A stretch of DNA of 50,507 nucleotides from VRUE01 sp044867925 (GCA_044867925.1 JBIOVV010000099.1:1-50507), one strand, 5' to 3'. Positions 29,653-37,234 are shown, counted from the first letter of the stretch. Program-made: numbers and translations. The notes: a model not told the origin generated them from the sequence alone.

Positions 29653-29658
29653 AATCTA
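29653..29658 (-). promoter_or_regulatory. -10 hexamer TAGATT sharing the dapF stop codon
   Basis: TAGATT is 9 nt before ATG 29643 of dapL. Its TAG (29658-29656) is the dapF stop codon. Confidence 0.55.
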
Positions 29659-30501
29659 GTGGTCCAGCGCGGCAAGCGCGGCGAGCAGCTCCCCGGAGAG
29701 CTCGCCCGAGCAGATCGGCTCGGCCCAGCCGGAGAGCGTCACGTCGAGATCCGGTGAGATCTCGACCTCGAGCTCACCGCCGTCGAGCTCGACCGTGATC
29801 GGGCTGGCGGAGCCGTTGAGGAAGGCGGTCACGGCGGCGCCGCCGGCCCCGGTGCCGGAGGAGAGCGTCTCCCCCACCCCGCGCTCGAAGATCCGCGCCC
29901 GCACCCGGCTGCCGTCGATTCGCAGGAACGAGACGTTGGTGCGATTTGGAAAGAGCTCGTGCCCTTCGATGCCGGGCCCGATCGCACCCAGGTCGAGCTC
30001 CTCCAGCCCGTCGCCGACCACGATCGCGCACTGCGGATTGCCGATCGAGACGTGCTGGAATAACCACTCCCGCCCCGCCGCGCTCAACGTCCCCCTGCCG
30101 TCTCCGGCGCCGGAGGGAAAGTCCTTGGACGTCGTGCTCGCCCGTCCCATCTCGACCGAGCAGGTGCGCTCCGAGGTGATCGTCGGCCTCACCGCCCCCG
30201 CCGCGGTCAGGATCGAGAAGCGCTCGGCGTCGGTCCAGCCGTGCCGGCGCAGGTAGAGAATCGCCTCCCGCGCGCCGTTCCCCGAAAGCTCGGCCTCGGA
30301 GCCATCGGGGTTGAAGATCCGCAGCTCGGCGACGTATTCAGGGTCCGCGCTGCGAGAGAGCAGCAGGACCCCGTCCGAGCCCACGCCAAAGTGCGAATCG
30401 CAGATCCGCCGCACCCGTCCCGGGGTCAGCTCCCAGGGAAGCTCGTCGGCCTCGACGATCAGGTAGTCGTTGCCCAGCGCCTGCCACTTCTCGAATCTCA
30501 C
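29656..30501 (-). CDS. dapF: Diaminopimelate epimerase homologue with both catalytic Cys replaced by Ser
   Basis: A 281-residue two-lobed protein with all family landmarks: ALGNDYLIV, FGVGSDGVLL, FNPDGSEAELSGNGAR, GNPQC, FPNRTNVSF, ERGVGETLSSGTGAGGAA. DapF interconverts LL- and meso-DAP with two cysteines, one per lobe (Cys73 and Cys217 in Haemophilus). Here the equivalent positions are S73 (codon TCG) and S215 (codon TCC). Cys34 and others are not in the active site. The rest of the pocket is kept, so the gene does not look decayed. It may epimerise slowly, use a different mechanism, or do another job; see findings. GTG start with TAGGCT 6 nt upstream. Confidence 0.88.
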   Translation of the reverse strand: MRFEKWQALGNDYLIVEADELPWELTPGRVRRICDSHFGVGSDGVLLLSRSADPEYVAELRIFNPDGSEAELSGNGAREAILYLRRHGWTDAERFSILTAAGAVRPTITSERTCSVEMGRASTTSKDFPSGAGDGRGTLSAAGREWLFQHVSIGNPQCAIVVGDGLEELDLGAIGPGIEGHELFPNRTNVSFLRIDGSRVRARIFERGVGETLSSGTGAGGAAVTAFLNGSASPITVELDGGELEVEISPDLDVTLSGWAEPICSGELSGELLAALAALDH

Positions 30502-30507
30502 GCTCGC

Positions 30508-30513
30508 AGCCTA
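30508..30513 (-). promoter_or_regulatory. -10 hexamer TAGGCT sharing the miaA stop codon
   Basis: TAGGCT is 6 nt before the dapF GTG at 30501. Its TAG (30513-30511) is the miaA stop codon. Confidence 0.55.
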
Positions 30514-31242
30514 TTCGGGCAGCGCGTCGGCAATCTCGGCGGCGACGGTGGCGTTGTTGCGGCCTGCGCGATCGATCCAGTGGAGGTTGGGAACCTTGCG
30601 CATCCAGGTCAGCTGGCGGCGGGCGTAGTTGCGTGAGCGCTGCTGCATCCTCGCCAGGTCGCCACTCAACACCTCGTCAAAGCCAAGTGCCTTGCGCGCC
30701 GTGCGCGAGGGTCCCGCGGCCTCCGCCGCTTCGACCTCCTCGCGGGCTCCCGCTGCCACGATCGCCTCGGTCCGCGCATCGATCCGCTCATACAACTCCT
30801 GCCGCTCCATATCGAGCCCGAAGATCACCGTCGGATGCCGTGTCCGCGGCGACCAGAGCTCCGAGTCCTCCGATTCCGGCGGCGCCTTGACCAGTGACAG
30901 CTCGCCCAGCGCCGCCCGCAGGTAGAGCCCAGTCCCCCCCACCACGATCGGCCGCCTCCCAGCCGCCAGCGCTCCATCGATCTCCGCATGCGCAAGCGGC
31001 ATGTAGTCCCCCACCGAAAACGGCCGCGTAACCGGCACGAACCCAACAAGCCTGTGCTCAAGGCGTGCCTGCTCCTCAGCCGTGGCGACACCCGTGAGCA
31101 CCGAGAGCCCTTCATAGACCTGAAGCGCATCGCAGGAAATCGCCACCGGATCCTCGCCACGCTTCCGAAGCTCTTCCGCAAGCTCGATCGCCACCCCGGT
31201 CTTCCCTACCCCGGTAGGCCCGAATATCGCGATTACGTCCAT
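30511..31242 (-). CDS. miaA: tRNA dimethylallyltransferase, compact form
   Basis: A 243-residue MiaA, against about 300 in most bacteria. It adds a dimethylallyl group to A37 of tRNAs reading UNN codons. The P-loop GPTGVGKT (8-15), SCDALQVYEGL, VVGGTGLYLRAAL and the C-terminal YARRQLTWMRK are intact. The segment normally between the PP.D region and the GL-R-LY-RID helix, which includes the DP-A-I-ND-RI-RALE motif and forms the helical insertion domain, is missing: LSLVKAPPESEDSELW passes straight to HPTVIFGLDMERQELYERID. ATG 31242 is the family-like start; it overlaps a TGA that ends a short upstream reading frame. Confidence 0.9.
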   Translation of the reverse strand: MDVIAIFGPTGVGKTGVAIELAEELRKRGEDPVAISCDALQVYEGLSVLTGVATAEEQARLEHRLVGFVPVTRPFSVGDYMPLAHAEIDGALAAGRRPIVVGGTGLYLRAALGELSLVKAPPESEDSELWSPRTRHPTVIFGLDMERQELYERIDARTEAIVAAGAREEVEAAEAAGPSRTARKALGFDEVLSGDLARMQQRSRNYARRQLTWMRKVPNLHWIDRAGRNNATVAAEIADALPE

Positions 31243-31331
31243 CACCGAAGAACCGTAGCCAGCCGTGAAGAGGGTGTCGGGGTAGGTCCGAACGGCTTGT
31301 ACTTTTTGGCAATCCATCCTCGGACGGCCAT
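31242..31331 (-). CDS. Possible 29-codon leader peptide coupled to miaA
   Basis: An ATG at 31331 opens a 29-codon frame whose TGA overlaps the miaA ATG (TGATG). GGTGGAG lies about 5 nt upstream of the ATG. The peptide is basic and includes UGG, UAC, UUC, UCU and UCA, codons read by tRNAs that MiaA modifies. The frame crosses the right part of the long inverted repeat. Coding is not proven; its length could arise by chance. Confidence 0.3.
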   Translation of the reverse strand: MAVRGWIAKKYKPFGPTPTPSSRLATVLR

Positions 31332-31378
31332 CGCCACTCCACCGAAAAAGTTGAGAGAGGGCCTACCCCGACACCCTC
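31270..31378. repeat. 17-bp perfect inverted repeat between miaB and miaA
   Basis: Arms 31270-31286 and 31362-31378 are exact complements (GAGGGTGTCGGGGTAGG) separated by 75 nt. The right arm touches the miaB TAG stop. In the miaB-miaA transcript it would form a long-range stem that loops out the region containing the short upstream frame. Confidence 0.85.
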
Positions 31379-32700
31379 TATCCGACCCGGCTTAGAAGCT
31401 TCTCGCTCCCCATCAACGTCTGCGAGGTAGCCGACTCGACCCCGACCACGACGAACTCGCCGGGTTGTGCCGTCCCCTCGAAATTAACGGCCTTATTGTG
31501 CCGCGACCTTCCCCGTAGCCGCGTCTCATCGGTCCGGCTGGTCCCTTCGACCAGCACCTCGATCTCGCGTCCCACAAACCTCTGCGCCCTTTCAGCCGCC
31601 CGCCGCTGCACCAGCTCGACCAGCCGCTCCATCCGCTCCACCTTGACCGGATGCGGAACCTGGTCGCCGAGCTCGGCCGCCTCCGTTTCCCGTCGCGGCG
31701 AGAAGACGAAGGTGAAGGCGCTGTCGTAGCCGACCTCGTCGACCACCTCCAGCGTCTGCTCGAAGTCCGCCTCGCTCTCGCCCGGAAAGCCGACGATGAT
31801 GTCGGTGGTGATCGCGCAGTCGGGGACGTGCTCGCGGATCAGCGAGACGCGGTCCATGTAGCGCTGTCGGTCGTAGGTGCGACGCATGCGCTTCAGCACC
31901 GCGCTCGAGCCTGACTGCAACGGCAGGTGGATGTGCTCGCAGACCGCCGCGAGGTCGGCGTGGGCGCGGATCACGTCCTCCTTCATGTCCTTGGGATGCG
32001 GACTGGTATAGCGGATGCGCTCGATGCCGTCGACCGCGTCGATCAGGCCGAGCAGCTCGGCAAAGCCGATCCGGGCCTCCGGCGGCAGGTCGCGGCCGTA
32101 GCTGTTGACGTTCTGCCCGAGCAGCGTCACCTCCTTGACGCCGTCGGCAGCCAGCACCTCGGCCTCGCTGACCAGCTCGGCCGGAGCGCGGCTGACCTCG
32201 CGGCCACGGGTCGAAGGGACGATGCAGTAGGCGCACTTGCAGTTGCAGCCCTGGGAGACCTGCAGCCAGCCCTGGAACTCGCGCACGCGGCGGGTCGGCA
32301 GATGCCCGGAGAAGTCCTCGAACTCGAAGTAGCCCTGGGCGCTGAGCGAGTCGGAGTTGAGGAACTCGGCCAGCTTGTGGATCTGGCCGGGCCCGAAGGC
32401 GACGTCGACGAAGGGGAAGCGCTGGAAGACCTCGTCCTTGACCGACTGGGCCCAGCAGCCCCCCACTCCGACGACCTTCTCCGGGAATTCGGACTTGAGC
32501 CGCTTCGCCTCGCCCAGACGGGCGATGAAGCGGTTGTCCGCCGACTCGCGGATCGAGCAGGTGTTGAAGAGGATCAAGTCGGCGTCATCGCACGCCTCCG
32601 CCTCCTCATAGCCCAACGACTCGAGCATCCCCCGCATGCGCTCGGAATCGTGCACGTTCATCTGGCAGCCGAACGTGGTGACGTGGTACCGCTTCCCCAT
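31378..32700 (-). CDS. miaB: tRNA-2-methylthio-N6-dimethylallyladenosine synthase
   Basis: A 440-residue methylthiotransferase. The N-terminal UPF0004 domain has three cluster-binding cysteines, C12 (TFGCQMN), C48 (NTCSIRE) and C82 (GGCWAQ). The radical-SAM motif is C152-xxx-C156-xx-C159. A C-terminal TRAM domain covers about 375-437. It adds the methylthio group to i6A37 after MiaA. ATG 32700 is preceded by TACCCT at 6 nt. The gene is flanked on both sides by palindromic elements (31270-31378 and 32711-32818). Confidence 0.95.
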   Translation of the reverse strand: MGKRYHVTTFGCQMNVHDSERMRGMLESLGYEEAEACDDADLILFNTCSIRESADNRFIARLGEAKRLKSEFPEKVVGVGGCWAQSVKDEVFQRFPFVDVAFGPGQIHKLAEFLNSDSLSAQGYFEFEDFSGHLPTRRVREFQGWLQVSQGCNCKCAYCIVPSTRGREVSRAPAELVSEAEVLAADGVKEVTLLGQNVNSYGRDLPPEARIGFAELLGLIDAVDGIERIRYTSPHPKDMKEDVIRAHADLAAVCEHIHLPLQSGSSAVLKRMRRTYDRQRYMDRVSLIREHVPDCAITTDIIVGFPGESEADFEQTLEVVDEVGYDSAFTFVFSPRRETEAAELGDQVPHPVKVERMERLVELVQRRAAERAQRFVGREIEVLVEGTSRTDETRLRGRSRHNKAVNFEGTAQPGEFVVVGVESATSQTLMGSEKLLSRVG

Positions 32701-32706
32701 GTCTCC

Positions 32707-32712
32707 AGGGTA
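32707..32712 (-). promoter_or_regulatory. -10 hexamer TACCCT, leaderless promoter of miaB
   Basis: TACCCT is 6 nt before ATG 32700. It touches the arm of inverted repeat copy B, which therefore lies upstream of the likely miaB transcript. Confidence 0.55.
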
Positions 32713-32818
32713 CTGACGGTTCGGGAGTCAAGCAGGTCGGTGGACGCAAGGAGCGCGGCGTGCTCTGCACGCAAGCGACTGAGGACGCCGAGATGCGCCG
32801 ACTACCGGACTGTCAGTA
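32711..32818. repeat. Long inverted repeat with conserved ~48-nt core, copy B
   Basis: Outer arms 32711-32729 and 32800-32818 pair at 16 of 19 positions. The core at 32742-32788 contains GCGTGC-TCT-GCACGC and matches the reverse complement of copy A (1187-1234) at about 44 of 48 positions; the arms are unrelated to those of copy A. The right arm includes the stop codon of the cupredoxin gene, and the left arm ends 11 nt before miaB. Relative to the upstream gene the core has the same orientation as in copy A. Confidence 0.85.
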
Positions 32819-33392
32819 CGCCTTCCATGCCCGCTTCTGCATGGCCGGGGACCGTGCAGAGGAAGGTGTAGGTACCGGGCGCGAGACCGACGCTGACCGA
32901 GGTTTTGCCTTCGGTGATCGTTTCGGAGGTGGCCAGCTCTTTGCCGTCCTGCTCGATCGCGACGTTGTGTTCGAGCGCGGCGGGATTGTCGAAATCGATC
33001 GTCACTTTGCCCGGCTTGCTGGTCAGGCTCGAGGCATCGAAGGCCAGGTCAGTCGGAGAGGCGGCAAGCTGAAGGGTGCCGCCCGGCCCCCCGGCGGCCG
33101 ATTCGGGCTTCGGCGCCGGCGCCTCCTCCTTTTCGGCTTCGACCGGCGAGGCCTCCTCTCTGCTGATCTCCTCGTTTGCCTCCGAGAGCTCGGCGGCCTT
33201 TGCCGACTCCTCGTCCTGTGCGTGGAGGACGGAGAAGGTCGCGCTGGCGCCGACGAGCACGACGAACCAGAGCGCCACGAGCGGCCCGGCCTTGCCGGGA
33301 AAGCTCTTGACCCGCAGGCCGAGGAAGCTGACCACGACCGCGGAGATCGCGAGACCGATCCCGCAGATGTAGAAGAGGTCGCCGTTGCTCAT
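32802..33392 (-). CDS. Membrane-anchored cupredoxin
   Basis: A 196-residue protein with two N-terminal hydrophobic segments (about 5-25 and 38-56), a long Glu/Ala/Pro linker and a C-terminal cupredoxin domain (about 105-196). Type 1 copper ligands are visible as His in ALEHNVAI, Cys and His in FLCTVPGH and Met in EAGMEG, the plastocyanin/azurin arrangement. Likely an electron carrier facing the outside of the membrane. It lies between recA and miaB, an unusual place for such a gene. TAGGAT 12 nt upstream of the ATG may be its -10. Its stop codon is inside inverted repeat B. Confidence 0.85.
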   Translation of the reverse strand: MSNGDLFYICGIGLAISAVVVSFLGLRVKSFPGKAGPLVALWFVVLVGASATFSVLHAQDEESAKAAELSEANEEISREEASPVEAEKEEAPAPKPESAAGGPGGTLQLAASPTDLAFDASSLTSKPGKVTIDFDNPAALEHNVAIEQDGKELATSETITEGKTSVSVGLAPGTYTFLCTVPGHAEAGMEGVLTVR

Positions 33393-33404
33393 AGAACGCG
33401 CGGA

Positions 33405-33410
33405 ATCCTA
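33405..33410 (-). promoter_or_regulatory. -10 hexamer TAGGAT upstream of the cupredoxin gene
   Basis: TAGGAT lies 12 nt before ATG 33392, slightly farther than in the leaderless cases, so the transcript would have a leader of a few bases. Confidence 0.4.
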
Positions 33411-33430
33411 TCCACGGAGCGCAGGCGCCG

Positions 33431-34519
33431 TCAGGCAGCCTGCGCCTCCGCAACCGCGGGCACGGGCGCCTCGGCCGGAGCATCCTCCCCGCCGATGCCG
33501 AGCGCGATGCGGACCTTGGCCTCGATCTCGCCGGCGACCTCGGGATTCTCGGCCAGGAACTGCTTGGCGTTGTTGCGACCCTGGCCGAGCCGCGTCTCGC
33601 CGTAGGAGAAGAAGGCGCCCGACTTGCGCACGATGTCGTGCTCGATGCCGAAGTCGAGCAGCTCGCCTTCGCGCGAGATGCCCTGGCCGTACTCGATCTC
33701 GAACTCGGCCTGGCGGAAAGGCGCGGCGCACTTGTTCTTGACGACTTTGACCCGGACCCGGTTGCCGACCGCCTCGGTGCCGTCCTTGAGGGTCTCGATA
33801 CGGCGGATGTCGAGCCGCTGCGAAGAGTAGAACTTCAGCGCCCGGCCGCCCGGCTGGGTCTCCGGCGAGCCGAACTGGACGCCGACCTTTTCGCGGATCT
33901 GGTTGGTGAAGATGCAGACCGTGTTGGTGCGATTGAGGTTGCCGGCCAGCTTGCGCATCGCCTGCGACATCAGCCGCGCCTGCAGGCCGACGGTCGTGTC
34001 GCCGATCTGGCCGTCCAGCTCGGCCTTCGGCGTCAGCGCCGCGACCGAGTCGATCGCGACGACGTCGACCGCGGCAGAGGCGATCAGGCGATCGGCGATC
34101 TGCAGCGCCTGCTCGCCGTAGTCGGGCTGAGAGACCAGCAGCTCGTCGGTGTCGACGCCGATCGCCCGCGCGTAGATCGGGTCCATCGCGTGCTCGGTGT
34201 CGATGAACACGCAGACCCCGCCCTTGGCCTGAGCCTCGGCGATGATGTGGTAGATCAGCGTCGTCTTGCCCGAGGACTCGGGACCGAAGATCTCGACGAT
34301 CCTCCCCCGTGGCACCCCGCCGATGCCGAGCGCCAGGTCGAGCGCCACGGCGCCGGTCGGAATCGCTTCCACCGGCAGCTTGCTATCGGCGCCGAGCCGC
34401 ATCAAGGAGCCCTGGCCGAAATCGCGCTCGATCTGGGTAACCGCCGCCTCGAGGGCCGCGTCCTTGGCCTTGGCCTCCTTGGCCGAGACATCGTTCAAAG
34501 GCGTCTTCTTGTCTGCCAT
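33431..34519 (-). CDS. recA: RecA recombinase
   Basis: A 362-residue RecA. Walker A is GPESSGKTT, Walker B VVAIDSVAAL, with TNQIREKVGVQFGSPETQPGGRALKFYSS and the L1/L2 DNA loops intact and no intein. The C-terminal tail is short and Ala-rich. It forms filaments on single-stranded DNA for recombination and SOS induction. ATG 34519 is chosen: GAGGTG lies 9 nt upstream; GTG 34531 would place that site inside the gene. The gene begins 13 nt after thpR, with no SOS box seen in the interval, so it is probably expressed from promoters further upstream. No recX follows. Confidence 0.96.
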   Translation of the reverse strand: MADKKTPLNDVSAKEAKAKDAALEAAVTQIERDFGQGSLMRLGADSKLPVEAIPTGAVALDLALGIGGVPRGRIVEIFGPESSGKTTLIYHIIAEAQAKGGVCVFIDTEHAMDPIYARAIGVDTDELLVSQPDYGEQALQIADRLIASAAVDVVAIDSVAALTPKAELDGQIGDTTVGLQARLMSQAMRKLAGNLNRTNTVCIFTNQIREKVGVQFGSPETQPGGRALKFYSSQRLDIRRIETLKDGTEAVGNRVRVKVVKNKCAAPFRQAEFEIEYGQGISREGELLDFGIEHDIVRKSGAFFSYGETRLGQGRNNAKQFLAENPEVAGEIEAKVRIALGIGGEDAPAEAPVPAVAEAQAA

Positions 34520-34532
34520 CTCTTCTTTCACC

Positions 34533-35138
34533 TCACTGCCGCCCGTCTCGGGACAGCTCGACTTGCGCCAGCGGGGCGTATCGCGAACCCTGCGGCTGGA
34601 GTACAGAACGGTAGAGCGTCACCCGGACGCAAAGAGCGGGCTCTAAGAGCCGTTTCGGCAGTCCGCCCGGGGGTTTCGCGACCTCAGCCGGCCGCCCCTT
34701 CCCCCGGCCAGCCGACTTGACCCTGGCGACCGTCACGTGCGGCCAAAACGGTCTCTTCTCCGACTTGAGAAGACGCCTCTCGGCGAGTATCTCCTCCAGC
34801 TCGGACTGCAGCTCGACCGCTGCCGGCGAAAGGGCCGGCAGGGCGAAGAGGCGCGCCCGCCTCGGCGAGGGCCTGGCAACCGGGTCGCCCAGCGCGACCG
34901 TGGCCGCCGGCGACCGGAGCCCGCGCACGACCTCCCCAAACGCCTCGATCCGCTTCTCCGACGCATAGCCGAGGAAGGCGAGGGTGATGTGCAGGGACCG
35001 CGACTGAACCACCCGCAGGGCCGGATCGCGCAGCTCCTCCCGCCCCCAGGCCACGATGCCGTCGCGCAGCTCCTCGGGCAGGTCGAGGGCTACGAACAGC
35101 CGTGCCCGCGGGCTCTTCAGTCGCTCCTTGCTCACCAT
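34533..35138 (-). CDS. thpR: RNA 2',3'-cyclic phosphodiesterase (2H family)
   Basis: A 201-residue 2H phosphoesterase. The two catalytic HxT motifs are HITLAFLG and HVTVARV, with RLFVALDLPEELR at the N-terminus. The family opens 2',3'-cyclic phosphates in RNA. The gene order cinA-thpR-recA recurs in several bacterial groups. The start is uncertain by one codon: ATG 35138 follows TAGCGT by 4 nt, the next codon GTG 35135 by 7 nt, and the latter fits the leaderless spacing better. Confidence 0.88.
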   Translation of the reverse strand: MVSKERLKSPRARLFVALDLPEELRDGIVAWGREELRDPALRVVQSRSLHITLAFLGYASEKRIEAFGEVVRGLRSPAATVALGDPVARPSPRRARLFALPALSPAAVELQSELEEILAERRLLKSEKRPFWPHVTVARVKSAGRGKGRPAEVAKPPGGLPKRLLEPALCVRVTLYRSVLQPQGSRYAPLAQVELSRDGRQ

Positions 35139-35139
35139 G

Positions 35140-35185
35140 GCCACGCTAAGGGCCGCGGACGCGCGAAACAACGCGCGACCGTGGC
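35140..35185. other. Hairpin between cinA and thpR
   Basis: GCCACG (35140-35145) pairs with CGTGGC (35180-35185), and an inner GCGCG-AAACAA-CGCGC stem-loop lies at 35161-35176. It follows the cinA stop and covers the promoter region of thpR. Role uncertain. Confidence 0.4.
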
Positions 35186-35204
35186 GAAGCGGTGGCGCCT
35201 CTCG

Positions 35205-36485
35205 CTACAGCGGCGCTTCCTCGCCGCTGAGCAGCAGGCGCAGAAGATGCATCCCGACCAGGGCCGAGCGCTCGCGGACATCGGCCCTGCCGCCGGGGAT
35301 CACCGGATCTCGGGCAAGGCAGGCGCCGTCGGCAAGACGGGCGTGAAAGCAGACGTAGCCGACCGGCTTCTCCTCGCTGCCGCCGTCCGGCCCGGCGATC
35401 CCGGTGATCGCCACCGCGACGTCGGCCCGGAATCGGTCAAGCGCCCCGATCGCCATCTGCTCGGCCACCACGGGCGAGACCGCGCCATTTGCCTCGATCA
35501 GCGCCGGATCGAGGCCGAGCAGCTCGACCTTTGCCCGATTCGAGTAGGCGACGACGCCGCCCGCCATGTAGGCCGAGGCCCCCGGCAGGTCGGTGACACG
35601 GGCAGCCAGCAGGCCGCTGCTGCACGACTCGGCCAGCCCCAGCCGGCGACCGGCGAGGAGGGTCGCGACCTGGGCGTCGATCGTCTCGCCGTCGAGACTG
35701 AAGAGATGGCGCGGGTGGCGGGCTTGCAGGCCGCTCCTCACGGCCTCGGCTGTCCCCAGGGCGGCGTCGCGATAGCGCACGTCGATCTCGATCTCGCCGC
35801 GTCGCAGGCAGGTCGTGATCTCGACCTCCGGCAGGGCGACGCCATCGGCCTCGATCTCGCGCAGGCTCTTGGCGATCTCCGACTCGGGGACGCCGAACAT
35901 GCGCAGGGTGTAGCCATGCAGCGGCGTGGCCCGCCCCAGCACCGCCGCAACCGGCTCGGCCGCGAGCGCCGCCGGCCACATGGGCTGCAGCTCGCGCGGC
36001 GGCCCCGGCAGGACGACGACGACGCGATCGCCGGCGGGGACCACCAGCCCCGGCGCGGTGCCGACCGGATCGAGCGTGGTCGCCCCCTCAGGCACGATCG
36101 CCTGCTTGCGATTGGCCTCCCGCACGGCCTCGGGGTCGAAGCTGAAGCTGCGGGCGAAGTTGCGCAGGATCGTCTCGATCTTCTCCTCCATCTCCGCGTC
36201 GAGAACCATCTCCCGCCCGGCGAATCGTCCCACCACCTCCGCGGTGAGATCGTCCGCGGTCGGACCGAGACCGCCCGAGGTGACGATCAGGTCCATGCCC
36301 TCGGCAGCCATGAAGCGCAACGCCGCCTCGAGGTCGGCGGGCCGGTCGCCGACGACGAGTATGTGGGCGACGTCGACCCCCAGCTCCGCCAGCTGCTCGG
36401 AGAGCCAGGGCCCGTTGCGATCGCTGATCCGCCCGGTCAGGACCTCGGTGCCGGTGACGACTATTCCCGCCCTGACCTCGCTCAT
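35205..36485 (-). CDS. cinA: CinA-family protein (MoCF domain plus nicotinamide-nucleotide amidase)
   Basis: A 426-residue two-domain protein. The N-terminal molybdopterin-binding-like domain begins VRAGIVVTGTEVLTG and includes VTSGGLGPTADDLT. The C-terminal PncC amidase domain has AESCSSGLLAARVTDLPGAS, VAYSNRAKVELLG and AITGIAGPDGG. Together they process ADP-ribose and nicotinamide mononucleotide in NAD recycling, and the gene is frequently linked to recA. Its start overlaps the rodZ-like stop (ATGA at 36482-36485). Confidence 0.93.
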   Translation of the reverse strand: MSEVRAGIVVTGTEVLTGRISDRNGPWLSEQLAELGVDVAHILVVGDRPADLEAALRFMAAEGMDLIVTSGGLGPTADDLTAEVVGRFAGREMVLDAEMEEKIETILRNFARSFSFDPEAVREANRKQAIVPEGATTLDPVGTAPGLVVPAGDRVVVVLPGPPRELQPMWPAALAAEPVAAVLGRATPLHGYTLRMFGVPESEIAKSLREIEADGVALPEVEITTCLRRGEIEIDVRYRDAALGTAEAVRSGLQARHPRHLFSLDGETIDAQVATLLAGRRLGLAESCSSGLLAARVTDLPGASAYMAGGVVAYSNRAKVELLGLDPALIEANGAVSPVVAEQMAIGALDRFRADVAVAITGIAGPDGGSEEKPVGYVCFHARLADGACLARDPVIPGGRADVRERSALVGMHLLRLLLSGEEAPL

Positions 36486-37234
36486 GCGCAGGTCGGTCGT
36501 TCCGCTTCGTCGAGCTTGGTCAGGGCGCCCGAGGAGTCGATCGAGTAGCCGATCGGGCTGGACGTCGCCGGTATTTCCGCTTCCCTGCCGTCGATGCGCA
36601 TCGAGACCTCGCCGTTGCCGAAGGAGACCGTGAAACTACCGGAGCGGAAGGGGCCCTCTTCGGCGCCCGCTTCGAGGATCTGGCCGTCGACGAGCTCGAC
36701 GCCCTTGCCGTCGAGGACGCAAACCCAGACTTCGGCGCCGGCGGACAGCATGACCGAGACCCCGCTCTTCCGCGGCTGCGGCACCCGCGGCTCCTCCGTC
36801 TTGCCGGCCGGCCGCGGCGTGGAGACAGGCTCTCCTTCCCCGCCTCCACCGGGAATCGCGACGACCGCGATCACGGCCACGGCGAGCACCCCCAGCACCG
36901 CGAGCGCGGCAATCGGCACCCCGCCGAATCTCGGGGAGCCGCTGCCGGTGGAGTCCGGCCTCGCGGCTGCCACGCCCTCGCTCGGAGTCCGGCTCCATTT
37001 TTCGACGCTCCCGCGGTACTGGTCGGCAAGGCGCTCGCCGTCGAGGCCAAGAAAGGAGGCGTAGGTGCGGATGAAGCCCCGGGTATAGAAACCGCCGGGG
37101 AGAACGTCCCATTCTTCGTCCTCGATCGCGCGCAGATAGCGGAGACGGATCCTCGTCGCCGCCTCGACCTCGGAAAGCTCGACTTTGCGACGGCTCCGTG
37201 CCTTGCGCAGAACCGTGCCGATACCGCTGTCCAT
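36482..37234 (-). CDS. RodZ-like HTH membrane protein
   Basis: A 250-residue protein with an N-terminal xenobiotic-response-type helix-turn-helix (about 5-75: LRKARSRRKVELSEVEAATRIRLRYLRAIE, then GGFYTRGFIRTYASFLGLD), a Gly/Ser linker, one membrane helix (about 106-128) and an outer beta domain (about 155-240) of the DUF4115 type. This is the RodZ layout, a partner of MreB in rod-shape control; in many Actinobacteria the cognate role is unclear. GACAAT, 6 nt before the ATG, is a possible -10. Between ftsK and cinA, and coupled to cinA. Confidence 0.85.
   Translation of the reverse strand: MDSGIGTVLRKARSRRKVELSEVEAATRIRLRYLRAIEDEEWDVLPGGFYTRGFIRTYASFLGLDGERLADQYRGSVEKWSRTPSEGVAAARPDSTGSGSPRFGGVPIAALAVLGVLAVAVIAVVAIPGGGGEGEPVSTPRPAGKTEEPRVPQPRKSGVSVMLSAGAEVWVCVLDGKGVELVDGQILEAGAEEGPFRSGSFTVSFGNGEVSMRIDGREAEIPATSSPIGYSIDSSGALTKLDEAERPTCA

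Noticed and set aside
34519..35204. Possible SOS box upstream of recA or thpR
   Set aside because: I found no GAAC...GTTC-type palindrome in the interval; recA is likely read from upstream promoters.
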